From contig VXSG01000041.1 of NCBI GenBank assembly GCA_009838075.1, positions 1 to 64,000 of the forward strand: 64,000 bases of DNA. Direction: 5' to 3'. Origin of the DNA: Boseongicola sp. SB0665_bin_10 (lineage in GTDB: Bacteria > Pseudomonadota > Alphaproteobacteria > Rhodobacterales > Rhodobacteraceae). Below the pieces are notes generated by a model. The model saw nothing but the letters and a program-made list of their open reading frames with translations. It made no database searches and had not been told where the DNA came from. Below are positions 10,155-18,774 of the stretch, one piece after another; the stretch's first letter is position 1, and each line of letters begins with the position of its first letter. The position numbers were made by a program, and so were the translations under genes.

Positions 10155-10176
10155 AGCGCCGATATCGGCACTTCAT
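10151..10176. repeat. 26-bp near-perfect palindrome at the stop codon of the DUF1772 gene
   Basis: The arms ATGAAGCGCCGAT and ATCGGCACTTCAT are inverted repeats with one mismatched pair (12 of 13 positions). The palindrome covers the last codon and stop of the preceding gene. There is no following T-run, so a classical terminator is doubtful. A transposon end or protein-binding site is possible. Confidence 0.5.
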
Positions 10177-10339
10177 GTGCAGCAGGATCTTGGCGTGCCC
10201 CCGATTATGAAGCCGAAACCCGCCGGACAAGGTCCCGGGAGTTCGCTTCTGACTCGATGGGTGTCGCTTGCATGCCGTCCGACAGCGGCCCATCTCGCCT
10301 CTCGACGTTCTGCGAGAGCGTGCAATCTCGATGGCGTCC

Positions 10340-10942
10340 CTAGCTGTGCTCCTCCTCTGCCGCGGTTGCAAGCGCGCGATTGAAGGCGCGAAGTGCGTCG
10401 ACGTGAAACAGCGCCCCGTGGACCTTGGGAGGCTGCCCGTCCCCGCCAAAACTGAGCACGGGCAGGAACGGCAGCCCGGTCATTTCGAAGACCGGCATGG
10501 CCAGCTCAAGCGTTCCGTTGACATCGACCCACACACCTTCCGATATGGCCGCCCAGACCGCTTCTCCCGGGTCTCCCGTCTTGCGCATCAAGGATGAAAC
10601 GCCGCAAAGCGACAAAAGGTTCCCCTGCGGCCCCTTCGCAAGGTGCACGTCCCGACGCTCGAGTTGGGTGAGAAAGAACGACCGATCGACTAGCCGCGAG
10701 GCAATTGCGGTGGACATCGAAACCGCGACCATGACAGCGAGCCCGGTCTGCCAGTCCCGCGTCTGCTCGAACACGATAAGCGTTGTCGAAATCGGCGCGC
10801 CCAGAACCGCGGCGGCGACCGCGCCCATCCCCGCCAGCGCGTACAGCGTTTCGGACCCGGACACGTTCGGAAAGGTCGCCGTAGCCGTCAGTCCAAAGGC
10901 AAGTCCCAGCAAGGCGCCCACCATGATCGACGGTGAAAATAT
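10340..10942 (-). pseudogene. ClC-type chloride channel, C-terminal part only
   Basis: The protein runs from the conserved ClC segment IFSPSIMVGALLGLAFG through LYALAGMGAVAAAVLGAPIS and LIVFEQTRDWQTGLAVM to a short CBS-like C-terminal tail. These are the last helices of a ClC chloride/proton antiporter. The N-terminal two thirds are missing: coding similarity stops at about 10942, where the tnpB element begins. The element supplies an in-frame stop just upstream. The 5' part is not found beyond the other end of the element, where tig lies, so insertion was accompanied by a deletion or rearrangement. An internal ATG at 10924 leaves a frame of 194 codons, but the remnant cannot form a channel. 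Confidence 0.88.
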
Positions 10943-12449
10943 GGGGGCTTATGTACCTAAGTTGACAGATGCCCGTCAGGCCACCGCCTCCGGCCCGGCA
11001 CCTTTGAACGGCACGTCCGCGCGAACGATGCCGGCGCGAGGGGGGATCATGCGCGGCAAGGGCTTCTGCATTGAAGAATAAAAAGGGAACTTCGTGCTGG
11101 ACAGGCAGTCCGGATGCGGTCAGGATGCGTTCCGAGGCGCTTTCGACGCCCTCGCCCAAGCCCGGACCGGAGGAACGACCGCATGGCTCTCGTCGCCACG
11201 CACAGGCAGGTTGTCTTTCGCCTGCTGCCGCAGACGCGCAGCGGCTGGCGCCTGCTCGAGCGGACGCTGGAGCAGCAGCGCCAGCTCTACAATGCCGCCC
11301 TGGAGGAACGCATCGATTGCTACAGGAAGACCGGCAGGAGCCTGTCATACTACGACCAGTGCAAGGCCCTGACCGAGTGCCGCCGGGACCTTCCGGAGAT
11401 GGCGGAATGCCCGGTGGCGATCCAGCGCGGCACGCTCAAGCGGCTCGACGAGGCCTTCCGGCACTTCTTCCGAAGGGTGAGGAACGGCGAGGCGCCGGGG
11501 TTCCCCCGGTTCAAGGGAAGGGCGTTCTTCAACAGCGTCTCCGTCGTCTCCGGCGTCAAGGTCAGGGACGGCACGCTGCACGTTCCCGGTCTCGGGAGCA
11601 TGTCCATCCGGCGCAGGGGCGGGAACCCGCATCCCGGCGGCAAGCCCGTCTCCGCGGTCCTGAAGCGCGAGCTCGGGAAGTGGCACGCCGTCGTCTGCTA
11701 CGCCGTCGAGATCGAGGCGCCCGCCGACAACGGGCACGTTCTCGGGCTGGACCGGAACGGGGGCCAGGTCGCGGACAGCGACGGCGAAATTCACGACATG
11801 CCTGACCTGGCGCGGCTGGAGGCGCAGGCGCGGCGTCTGCAGCGCAGGGTTTCGCGGCGCCGGAAGGGGAGCAGGCGCCGGGAGAGGGCGAGGCGGCACC
11901 TGGCGAAAGTGCGGCGCAGGATCGCGAACAGGCGGAGGAACTGGCACCACCACGTGAGCCGCAGGCTGGCGGCGAAGGCGGGAGCCGTCGCCGTCGAAGG
12001 GCTGGACGTGAAGGGGATGACGCGCTCCGCGAAGGGCACGGCAGAGGCGCCCGGCACGATGGTGGCGCAGAAGTCCGGCACCAACCGCGTGATCCTGAAC
12101 ACGGGCTGGACGGCGCTCAGGCGGATGCTGGACTACAAGGCGGCGAACGTGATCATCGTTCCCGCTAGGAACACGTCACGGAAGTGCCACGAGTGCGGTG
12201 CGGTCGAAGCCGCGAGCCGCAGAACTCGGGACGATTTCGTCTGCATGGCCTGCGGCCATGCAGCCCATGCTGACCTCAACGCGGCGAAGAACATCCGCGA
12301 CAAGGCGCTGGAGCGCCTTGCCGCGATGAACGAGGCGTCAGGGACTGGCGCATCTGCACGGCGAGCGGCGTTTGCGCTGGCAACCTCTGACCCGTGAAAT
12401 CAATGCTGGCGACGGCCTGACGGGTCGTCAACTTAGGTATATTAGTCCC
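10943..12449 (+). mobile_element. tnpB-only transposon with inverted terminal repeats
   Basis: The left end reads GGGGGCTTATGTACC then TAAGTTGAC and continues to CCCGTCAGGCC. The complement of the right end reads GGGACTAATATACC, TAAGTTGAC, then CCCGTCAGGCC. The two ends are inverted repeats over about 38 bp with few differences. The only gene inside is tnpB; no tnpA recombinase is present, so mobility would depend on a transposase elsewhere. IS605-type elements normally have hairpin ends rather than terminal inverted repeats, which makes this arrangement noteworthy. It truncates the ClC gene. Boundaries are estimated from the ends of similarity, give or take a few bases. Confidence 0.75.
11183..12397 (+). 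CDS. tnpB: TnpB family RNA-guided nuclease
   Basis: TnpB of 404 residues, the usual size. It has an N-terminal helix-rich region (HRQVVFRLLPQTRSGWRLLE, QLYNAALEERI), an arginine-rich segment (RLQRRVSRRRKGSRRRERAR) and a complete RuvC nuclease: D190 in LGLDRNGG, E272 in AVEGLDVKGM, D364 in HADLNAAKN. A CxxC ... CxxC zinc finger lies at C335/C338 and C354/C357. All three catalytic residues are present and the frame is intact, so the protein could be active. TnpB is known to cut DNA guided by an RNA from the element's right end. The ATG at 11183 has GGAGG about 9 bases upstream; a longer in-frame start at 11114 is less likely. The guide RNA would be expected to overlap 12300-12449. Confidence 0.93.
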   Translation: MALVATHRQVVFRLLPQTRSGWRLLERTLEQQRQLYNAALEERIDCYRKTGRSLSYYDQCKALTECRRDLPEMAECPVAIQRGTLKRLDEAFRHFFRRVRNGEAPGFPRFKGRAFFNSVSVVSGVKVRDGTLHVPGLGSMSIRRRGGNPHPGGKPVSAVLKRELGKWHAVVCYAVEIEAPADNGHVLGLDRNGGQVADSDGEIHDMPDLARLEAQARRLQRRVSRRRKGSRRRERARRHLAKVRRRIANRRRNWHHHVSRRLAAKAGAVAVEGLDVKGMTRSAKGTAEAPGTMVAQKSGTNRVILNTGWTALRRMLDYKAANVIIVPARNTSRKCHECGAVEAASRRTRDDFVCMACGHAAHADLNAAKNIRDKALERLAAMNEASGTGASARRAAFALATSDP

Positions 12450-12512
12450 AAGCCCTTCGTACCTTGCCGTCGCCGCGGGGCTTTGACTATGGCCCTCGCA
12501 AAGGCTGCCGGG

Positions 12513-13844
12513 TCACTCGTCGTCAAGTGCATCGAACGCCTTTTGCAGCTCGTCCCTGGAGACCTTCCTTTCCTTGATCGTGACCATGTCAAGGACGTGG
12601 TCCACGAGCTTTTCCTCGAAAATCGAGGCATGGATCTGGCTGCGCAAGGCCGGCGTTTTCTGCACGAGGTCAAAGTAGTCCCGCTCCCGCCCGGGAATGG
12701 CCCTTGCCTGGCTGATGACGGCCTGGTTCATCTCGGCTTCCGTGACCGTGACATTTGACCGTTCGCCAAGGTCGGACAGGAGAAGTCCGAGGCGCACCCG
12801 ACGCTCGGCCAAGCGGTTGTGCTCTTCGTCCGGCTTGATGTCCTCGTCGCCGGCCCCTTCATCATCCGGGTGCTCATCGCGCCAGAGCTGATACGCGATC
12901 TGCTCGGCTTCCCGTTCGACAAGCGAAGGAGGCAGGTCAAATTCCAGGACCTTGTCGAGCTCGTCGAAGAGCGTGCGCTTCAAGATCGATCGCGCAACGG
13001 ACTCGCCTTCGTTCTTGATGGCTTCCGCCGCCCTATCCTGAAGCCCCTTGAGATCCTCCGCGCCGAATTTCTTGGCCAGTTCGTCGTCGATTGCCGCAGG
13101 CTTGGGCTCCTGCACCGCGGTGACCGTCACCTGGAACGTGGCGAGCTTGCCGGCCAGCTTCTTGCTTGCATGGTCTTCGGGAAACGTGACCTCGACTTGC
13201 CGGGTCTCGCCTTCCACCGCTCCGAAAAGCGGCGCCTCGAAACCAGGGACAAACTGGTCCAGGCCAAGAACCAGGGGAACACTCGACCCGGCGGCTTCTT
13301 GCAGGATCTCGCCATCGACCATGCAGGTGAAGTCGACAATCAACCGGTCGCCCTCCACGCCCTCCGAGCTCTTGGGACGATTCACGTAGTCAGGCGCGCG
13401 TGACGCGAAGTCCTCGAGAATTTCGCTGACCGCGGCCTCGTCCGCATCTACCGCGAGCCTTTCCAGCTCGAAGCCCGCGAAGTCGATTTCCGGAATCTCG
13501 GGCAAGGTCTCATACGTCAGGGCGAGTTCGACGTCATCGCCTTCCTTCCAGTCCTGGTTCTGCATCTCGACCTTTGGCTCCATGGCCGGCTTTTCGCCGG
13601 AGTCCTTGAAGTGCCCGGAGACGGCTGCATCGACGCTTTCCTGCATCGCTTCGCCCAGGAGGCGCTGTCCGAACTGCTTCTTGAGCAGCGCAGTCGGGAC
13701 CTTCCCCTTGCGGAAGCCCTTCATCTGGATCTCGGGAGCCGCCTCGGCCAGCTTGCCGTTGACCTTTTCGTCCAGTTCGCTCGCGGTCACGGTGATCCTG
13801 TAGCCGCGCCTGAATCCCTCGTTCAGCGTTTCGGTGACCTGCAT
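12513..13844 (-). CDS. tig: Trigger factor
   Basis: Ribosome-associated chaperone and peptidyl-prolyl isomerase of 443 residues. The N-terminal ribosome-binding domain carries the family loop KGFRKGKVP near residue 43. A central FKBP-type domain and a helical C-terminal domain (LFDELDKVLEFDLPPSLVE, then ISQARAIPGRERDYF) follow. Two ATGs are in frame: GAGAGG abuts the first (13850) but lies an ideal 6 bases before the second (13844), so I take 13844. The stop is 64 bp from the tnpB element, so a neighbour downstream of tig was probably lost. Confidence 0.96.
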   Translation of the reverse strand: MQVTETLNEGFRRGYRITVTASELDEKVNGKLAEAAPEIQMKGFRKGKVPTALLKKQFGQRLLGEAMQESVDAAVSGHFKDSGEKPAMEPKVEMQNQDWKEGDDVELALTYETLPEIPEIDFAGFELERLAVDADEAAVSEILEDFASRAPDYVNRPKSSEGVEGDRLIVDFTCMVDGEILQEAAGSSVPLVLGLDQFVPGFEAPLFGAVEGETRQVEVTFPEDHASKKLAGKLATFQVTVTAVQEPKPAAIDDELAKKFGAEDLKGLQDRAAEAIKNEGESVARSILKRTLFDELDKVLEFDLPPSLVEREAEQIAYQLWRDEHPDDEGAGDEDIKPDEEHNRLAERRVRLGLLLSDLGERSNVTVTEAEMNQAVISQARAIPGRERDYFDLVQKTPALRSQIHASIFEEKLVDHVLDMVTIKERKVSRDELQKAFDALDDE

Positions 13845-13946
13845 GGGCATCCTCTCTCAATCCCGCGCCGATCACGTGCCGCGCGGGCCAGAAAAATCCG
13901 CGCTCCTTCTATGGAAGCGCGAAATCGTCCGCAAGGCGAAAGCGAA

Positions 13947-14215
13947 GGGGCTCGTGCCTGACACAACCGCTCGCCAGGTCACTCCTCCGGCCCGGCGTCC
14001 TCGCGCCATCCAGGCCGGAGGAACGCGCCGCGTCGCCGCGCACGGGCAGGTCGTCCCCCGCCTCCTGCCGCAAAGGCGGAGCACCTGGCGACGGATCAAG
14101 TGGATGCTGGACTGCAAGGCGGCGAGGAACATCCATGCACTTGCCCTTGACGGCCGCGCGCGGGCGCTCGGCCGCACCGGGCCAGGCGCTTCCGGCGACA
14201 ACCGCCCGCGACGCC
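13947..14215 (+). pseudogene. tnpB: Deleted tnpB element fossil
   Basis: The DNA starts like the left end of the tnpB element (GGGGCTCGTGCCT ... GCCAGGTCAC, then CTCCGGCCCGGC). It then gives the TnpB N-terminus VAAHGQVVPRLLPQRRSTWR (compare VATHRQVVFRLLPQTRSGWR in the intact copy). It jumps to KWMLDCKAA and then RNIHALALDGRARALG, which match RRMLDYKAA and KNIRDKALERLAAM near the C-terminus. Most of the gene, including all catalytic residues, is deleted. The result is a short, MITE-like derivative in the 409-bp gap between tig and tRNA-Leu. The right limit is uncertain. Confidence 0.7.
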
Positions 14216-14253
14216 GAGATCCCCGATCTTCAGAGCGCCGAAATCCCTGCCAC

Positions 14254-14338
14254 TGGTGCGGGTGGAGGGACTTGAACCCCCACGCCTTGCGGCGCCAGAT
14301 CCTAAATCTGGTGCGTCTACCGATTCCGCCACACCCGC
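14254..14338 (-). tRNA. tRNA-Leu (anticodon TAG)
   Basis: On the minus strand GCGGGTG pairs with CACCCGC to form the acceptor stem, with an encoded CCA at 14254-14256. The anticodon stem CCAGA/TCTGG encloses the loop TTTAGGA, giving anticodon TAG. A class II variable arm (GCGCCGCAAGGCGT region) and the T-arm GGGGGTTCAAGTCCCTC are present. The total is 85 nt. Confidence 0.97.
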
Positions 14339-14452
14339 ACGCCCCGCCTGATACCAAAGGCGGTTGCAACCTGCGAGGGGATTTTGCCCGTCGGCCACTC
14401 GCGCTTGCCATTCAATGTTCATATAAGGCAGCCAACGAACACGGAGACCCGG

Positions 14453-15235
14453 ATGACCACAGCCCTGTCCCCCATCGACTCTGCCAAGCTTGCCGTCGCG
14501 GATCGGGCCAGCACGCTCATCGCCTCCGGAATGAAGGTCGGACTGGGCACCGGGTCCACGGCGACTCTCCTGGTCAAACGCTTGGGCGAAAGAGTCCGAT
14601 CGGAGTGTCTGGATGTTGTCTGTGTGCCGACATCGTCCGCGACGGCCGGCCTGGCCCGCGATGCAGGCATCCGGCTTGCGACGCTGGACGAAGCGGGCTG
14701 GCTCGATCTGACCATTGACGGCGCAGACGAATTCGATCCGGATTTCAGCCTAATCAAGGGCGCGGGCGGTGCGCTGTTGCAGGAGAAGATTGTGGCGACC
14801 GCATCCAGCCGAATGATCGTGATCGTCGACGCGTCCAAGCAGGTCGAGACGCTTGGCGCGTTTCCGCTGCCGGTCGAAGTGTTGGGCTTCGGAATGGATG
14901 CCACGATGGCATTGCTGGAGAAGGTCCTCGTGACCCAGGACGTGGATGGTCGCCGAATCGTGCCTCGCCGCAAGAACGGTGAACTCTTCACGACAGACGA
15001 GGGCAATCACATTCTTGATCTTCACTTGAACCGCATTGGCAACGCTCGGGATCTTTCGCTGGCGCTCAACCAGATCCCCGGGATTGTCGAAAACGGGCTG
15101 TTCATCGGCATGTGCGACACGATCATTCTCGGCAATCTTGACGGCTCGGTCGAGACAATCACGGCATCCGGGGACAAGGCGGAAACCAGCGGCGGCAAAC
15201 GGGCGGGCAACGTTCGCCCGGCCGGTGCCGAATGA
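14453..15235 (+). CDS. rpiA: Ribose-5-phosphate isomerase A
   Basis: Isomerase of 260 residues interconverting ribose-5-phosphate and ribulose-5-phosphate in the pentose phosphate pathway. Family motifs are GLGTGSTA at 30-37, the catalytic DGADEFD, and KGAGGALLQEK. The ATG at 14453 has GGAG 6 bases upstream and matches the family N-terminus. The stop overlaps the start of gor (ATGA), so the two are translationally coupled. The C-terminal tail (about 20 residues after the last conserved strand) is slightly long. Confidence 0.96.
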   Translation: MTTALSPIDSAKLAVADRASTLIASGMKVGLGTGSTATLLVKRLGERVRSECLDVVCVPTSSATAGLARDAGIRLATLDEAGWLDLTIDGADEFDPDFSLIKGAGGALLQEKIVATASSRMIVIVDASKQVETLGAFPLPVEVLGFGMDATMALLEKVLVTQDVDGRRIVPRRKNGELFTTDEGNHILDLHLNRIGNARDLSLALNQIPGIVENGLFIGMCDTIILGNLDGSVETITASGDKAETSGGKRAGNVRPAGAE

Positions 15236-16653
15236 TGCCCCGCGACGTCGACCTGTTCGTCATCGGCGGCGGATCGGGCGGGGTTCGCGCGGCCCGAACC
15301 GCCGCCGCCACCGGCGCTCGCGTCGCGCTGGCGGAAAGCAGGCGAATGGGCGGAACCTGCGTGATTCGGGGCTGCGTTCCGAAGAAGCTCATGGTGTTCG
15401 CGTCCGAGTTTCGGGAACAGGCCGCACTCGCGCGCGGTTACGGATGGAACGCTGAGGCCGGCGCTTTCGAATGGCAGACGTTTCGCGCAAAGCTCGACGC
15501 CGAGCTGGATCGTCTCGAAGACGTCTACCGAAAGCTGCTGACGTCGTCCGGCGTAACCATGCACGACACGCGCGCGCAGGTGTCCGGCCCGAACACGGTG
15601 GAACTTGGCGACGGAACCCGTGTCGCGGCGCGGCACATCCTGGTTGCCACGGGCGGCCACCCTGTGCGCCCCGACGTTCCGGGAGCCGCGCTCGGAATGG
15701 TTTCGGACGACGTCTTCAAGATGGAGACGTTGCCCGGTTCCATGCTGGTCGTCGGGGGCGGATACATTGCGTGCGAGTTCGCCTGCATCCTGAACGGGAT
15801 GGGGGTCGAGGTGACGCAGTTCTACCGTGGACCGCAGATACTCCGCGGCTTTGACGACGAAGCTCGGGACATCGTCGCCAGCAGGATGAGAGGGCAGGGA
15901 ATAGATCTGCAGGTCAACACGAATGTCGTGGACCTGCGGCCGGCAGGTGCCGACACGGCCGAAGGAGGCGCATCGAGACCGAATGAAAGCGGCGGGTCGG
16001 CATCGGCGACCGGCTCGGTCGTTGCCACGGACACCAACGGCGTCGAGCGGCGCTTTGAAAGTCTCCTGTTCGCCACCGGGCGCGCACCCAACTCCAAGGA
16101 CATCGGGCTCGAGATGGCCGGCGTTGCCGTAAATCAACGCGGCGCGATTGAAGTCGATGCCTACAGCCAGACCGCAGTTCCTTCGATTCACGCGATCGGC
16201 GACGTGACGGACCGCGTCAACCTCACGCCGGTCGCGATTCGCGAGGGACAGGCCTTCACCGAGACGGTGTTCAAGGGCAACCCAACCGCACCGGACCACG
16301 ACCTTGTGGCCTCGACCGTTTTCACGCAACCGGAACTTGGCACCGTGGGCCTGACGGAGGAGGCGGCGCGTGAGCAGGAGGAAATCGAGGTCTACTCGAC
16401 GTCGTTCAATCCCATGCGGACCGCCTTTGGCGACCGGCCGAATCAGGTGCTCATGAAACTCGTCGTTTCACGGGCCAGCAGGAAGGTGCTCGGATGCCAT
16501 ATCGTGTCGGACGGCGCAGGTGAACTGATCCAGATGGTGGGGATTGCCGTGAAGGCCGGCCTGACAAAAGAGGACTTTGACCGAACGGTCGCCGTCCATC
16601 CGACGGTGTCGGAGGAGCTGGTGACAATGCAGACTCCGACAAGAGCGACTTGA
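15232..16653 (+). CDS. gor: Glutathione-disulfide reductase
   Basis: FAD- and NADPH-dependent disulfide oxidoreductase of 473 residues. The FAD site is VIGGGSGG near residue 10, the redox-active pair is C43/C48 in GTCVIRGCVPKK, and the NADPH fold is VVGGGYIACEFA. The C-terminal dimer domain carries the active-site His (VAVHPTVSEE). The CVIRGCVPKK form and absence of other thiol-partner signatures favour glutathione reductase over mercuric reductase or lipoamide dehydrogenase. A stretch of about 25 residues rich in Gly, Ser and Ala (ADTAEGGASRPNESGG and onwards) interrupts the NADPH domain and looks like a local insertion. The start overlaps rpiA. Confidence 0.92.
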   Translation: MMPRDVDLFVIGGGSGGVRAARTAAATGARVALAESRRMGGTCVIRGCVPKKLMVFASEFREQAALARGYGWNAEAGAFEWQTFRAKLDAELDRLEDVYRKLLTSSGVTMHDTRAQVSGPNTVELGDGTRVAARHILVATGGHPVRPDVPGAALGMVSDDVFKMETLPGSMLVVGGGYIACEFACILNGMGVEVTQFYRGPQILRGFDDEARDIVASRMRGQGIDLQVNTNVVDLRPAGADTAEGGASRPNESGGSASATGSVVATDTNGVERRFESLLFATGRAPNSKDIGLEMAGVAVNQRGAIEVDAYSQTAVPSIHAIGDVTDRVNLTPVAIREGQAFTETVFKGNPTAPDHDLVASTVFTQPELGTVGLTEEAAREQEEIEVYSTSFNPMRTAFGDRPNQVLMKLVVSRASRKVLGCHIVSDGAGELIQMVGIAVKAGLTKEDFDRTVAVHPTVSEELVTMQTPTRAT

Positions 16654-16716
16654 AAAACCGCGCCGAACACTACAGTTAGCACCCTGAGCGATTCAGATTC
16701 AGCAAGAGGACCACGC

Positions 16717-17856
16717 ATGGCCAACAAGAGCGGCGGACCCTGGGGCGGCGGCCCGCAAAGCGGCGGCAACGGAGATGCCCGCAGGCCAGGTCGGCCTGGG
16801 CAGCAGGGACCCAACATACCCGATATCGACGACATCGTGAGAAAGGGCCAGGAGCGGCTCTCCTCTCTCATGGGCGGCAGAGGAGGATCCGGCCGTCGCG
16901 GCGGCGGCGGCGGCGGAGAGCGACCGAGGCTCTCACGCGGTTCAATAATCATCGGCGTGCTGGTCATGCTGGGCCTCTGGGCCTATTCCTCGCTGTACTC
17001 GGTCCGGCCGGAAGAGCAGTCGGTCGAACTGTTTCTTGGGGAATTCTCCTCGATCGGCCAGCCCGGCCTCAACTTCGCGCCCTGGCCGGTGATGACCTTC
17101 GAGGTCATCCCCGTGACGCGGGAACAGTCGGAAGACATTGGCGTCGGTCGTCAGGGCGACAACGGCCTGATGCTTACCACGGACGAAAACATCGTCGACA
17201 TAGACTTCCAGGTCGTATGGAACATCTCCAGGCCCGACGACTTCCTGTTCAACCTGCGGGACGGACCTGAGACCGTGCGAGCGGTTTCCGAATCGGCGAT
17301 GCGCGAGATCGTGGCGGGCAGCGAACTTGCGCCCCTGCTCAACCGTGACCGCGCGATCGTGGCACAGCGGGCCAAGGAACTGATCCAGTCGACGCTCGAC
17401 AATTACGAGGCGGGCATCAACATCGTCCGCGTTAACCTGAACAAGGCAGACCCGCCACGCGAGGTGATCGACGCCTTCCGCGACGTTCAGGCAGCGGAGC
17501 AGGAACGTGACCGTCTCGAGCGCCAAGCCGACGCGTATGCCAATCGCGTGCTTGCGGGCGCGCGCGGCGAAGCGGCGCAGATACTTGAAGTGGCCGAATC
17601 CTATCGCGCCCAGGTCGTGAACGAGGCCAAGGGCGAGGCCAGCCGCTTTTCCGCTGTCCTGGCCGAATATCACCTGGCACCGGAAGTCACCCGGCGACGG
17701 CTGTACATCGAAACGCTGGAGAAGGTTCTCGGAGGCATTGACAAGATCATTCTTGACGAGGGCGTCAATGACCGTCCGGGGGGCCAGGGCGTCGTGCCTT
17801 ACCTGCCGCTGAACGAGCTCCGTCGCGGAACAACCACGCCACAAGGAGGAAACTGA
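16717..17856 (+). CDS. hflK: FtsH protease modulator subunit HflK
   Basis: Band-7/SPFH membrane protein of 379 residues. The N-terminal 65 residues are rich in Gly, Arg and Pro, followed by one transmembrane helix (IIIGVLVMLGLWAYSSLYSV, about 73-92). The SPFH domain and a long charged coiled coil (QAAEQERDRLERQADAYANR) lie on the periplasmic side. HflK and HflC form a large complex around FtsH and limit its access to membrane substrates. hflC starts one base after the hflK stop and has AAGGAGG in the end of hflK, showing tight coupling. Confidence 0.95.
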   Translation: MANKSGGPWGGGPQSGGNGDARRPGRPGQQGPNIPDIDDIVRKGQERLSSLMGGRGGSGRRGGGGGGERPRLSRGSIIIGVLVMLGLWAYSSLYSVRPEEQSVELFLGEFSSIGQPGLNFAPWPVMTFEVIPVTREQSEDIGVGRQGDNGLMLTTDENIVDIDFQVVWNISRPDDFLFNLRDGPETVRAVSESAMREIVAGSELAPLLNRDRAIVAQRAKELIQSTLDNYEAGINIVRVNLNKADPPREVIDAFRDVQAAEQERDRLERQADAYANRVLAGARGEAAQILEVAESYRAQVVNEAKGEASRFSAVLAEYHLAPEVTRRRLYIETLEKVLGGIDKIILDEGVNDRPGGQGVVPYLPLNELRRGTTTPQGGN

Positions 17857-17857
17857 C

Positions 17858-18769
17858 ATGCTACGAGGTGGAGTCCTTCTGACGGCAGTCCTGGCCATCG
17901 TGGCCGCCATTGCCCTCTCGTCCATCTTCATCGTGGATGAGCGCGAGAAAGCGCTGGTTCTCCAGTTCGGCCAGATCAAGCAGGTCAAGACGGAGCCCGG
18001 CATGGGATTCAAGATTCCCATCATCCAGGAAGTCGTGCGCTATGATGGCCGAATCCTGTCTCTCGACACACCCGAAATCGAGATCACGCCCTCCGACGAC
18101 AGGCGGCTGGTTGTCGACGCCTTCACACGCTACCGCATCGGCCAACGGGACCAGGACATCGTCCAGTTCCGCCAGGCCGTGGGCCCGGGCGGCGTGCGAT
18201 TCGCCGAGGACAGGCTGTCATCGATCCTCATTGACGAAATCCGGGCCGTCCTGGGCGCGGAAGGCGTCACCTCAAACACGATCCTGTCCCCCGAAAGGGC
18301 TGAGCTCATGAACCGAATCCGGGCCAATGCCGACGCGGAGGCATCGGCGCTGGGGCTTGACGTTGTTGATGTGCGGCTCAAGCAGACGAACCTCCCCGAG
18401 CAGAACCTCGCGGCCACGTTTGACCGCATGCGCGCGGAACGCGAGCGGGAAGCGACCGACGAGCGGGCTCGAGGGGCGGAAGCCGCCCAAAGAGTCCAGG
18501 CCCAGGCCGACCGGACGGTGGTCGAAATCGTTTCCGAGGCCAGCCGCGAAGCCGAAATCGTCCGCGGCGAGGCGGATGCGGAACGCAACTCGATCTTCGC
18601 CGAGGCCTATGGCGCAGACGAAGGCTTCTTCCGGTTCTACCGGTCGCTTGCCGCCTACGAGCGGGCCCTCCAGGGACGGAACTCGACGTTCGTGATCACG
18701 CCTGACAGCGAGTTCTTCGAGTTCCTGGACGGTGCCGGCATGGATCCCGTCGGCGCGACGGCAAATTAA
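17858..18769 (+). CDS. hflC: FtsH protease modulator subunit HflC
   Basis: SPFH-domain protein of 303 residues with a single N-terminal membrane anchor (about residues 4-25, LLTAVLAIVAAIALSSIFIV). It carries the SPFH core, the VRLKQTNLPEQNL block and a coiled-coil tail (MRAEREREATDERARGAEAA). It is the partner of HflK. AAGGAGG at 17842-17848 lies about 9 bases before the ATG. A DUF2065 gene follows after 5 bp, as in many alphaproteobacteria. Confidence 0.95.
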   Translation: MLRGGVLLTAVLAIVAAIALSSIFIVDEREKALVLQFGQIKQVKTEPGMGFKIPIIQEVVRYDGRILSLDTPEIEITPSDDRRLVVDAFTRYRIGQRDQDIVQFRQAVGPGGVRFAEDRLSSILIDEIRAVLGAEGVTSNTILSPERAELMNRIRANADAEASALGLDVVDVRLKQTNLPEQNLAATFDRMRAEREREATDERARGAEAAQRVQAQADRTVVEIVSEASREAEIVRGEADAERNSIFAEAYGADEGFFRFYRSLAAYERALQGRNSTFVITPDSEFFEFLDGAGMDPVGATAN

Positions 18770-18774
18770 GGGGC

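Noticed and set aside
11183-12397. TnpB as a CRISPR-Cas12 protein
   Set aside because: It is 404 residues long, lies alone in a transposon and has no CRISPR repeats nearby; the size and zinc finger are those of TnpB.
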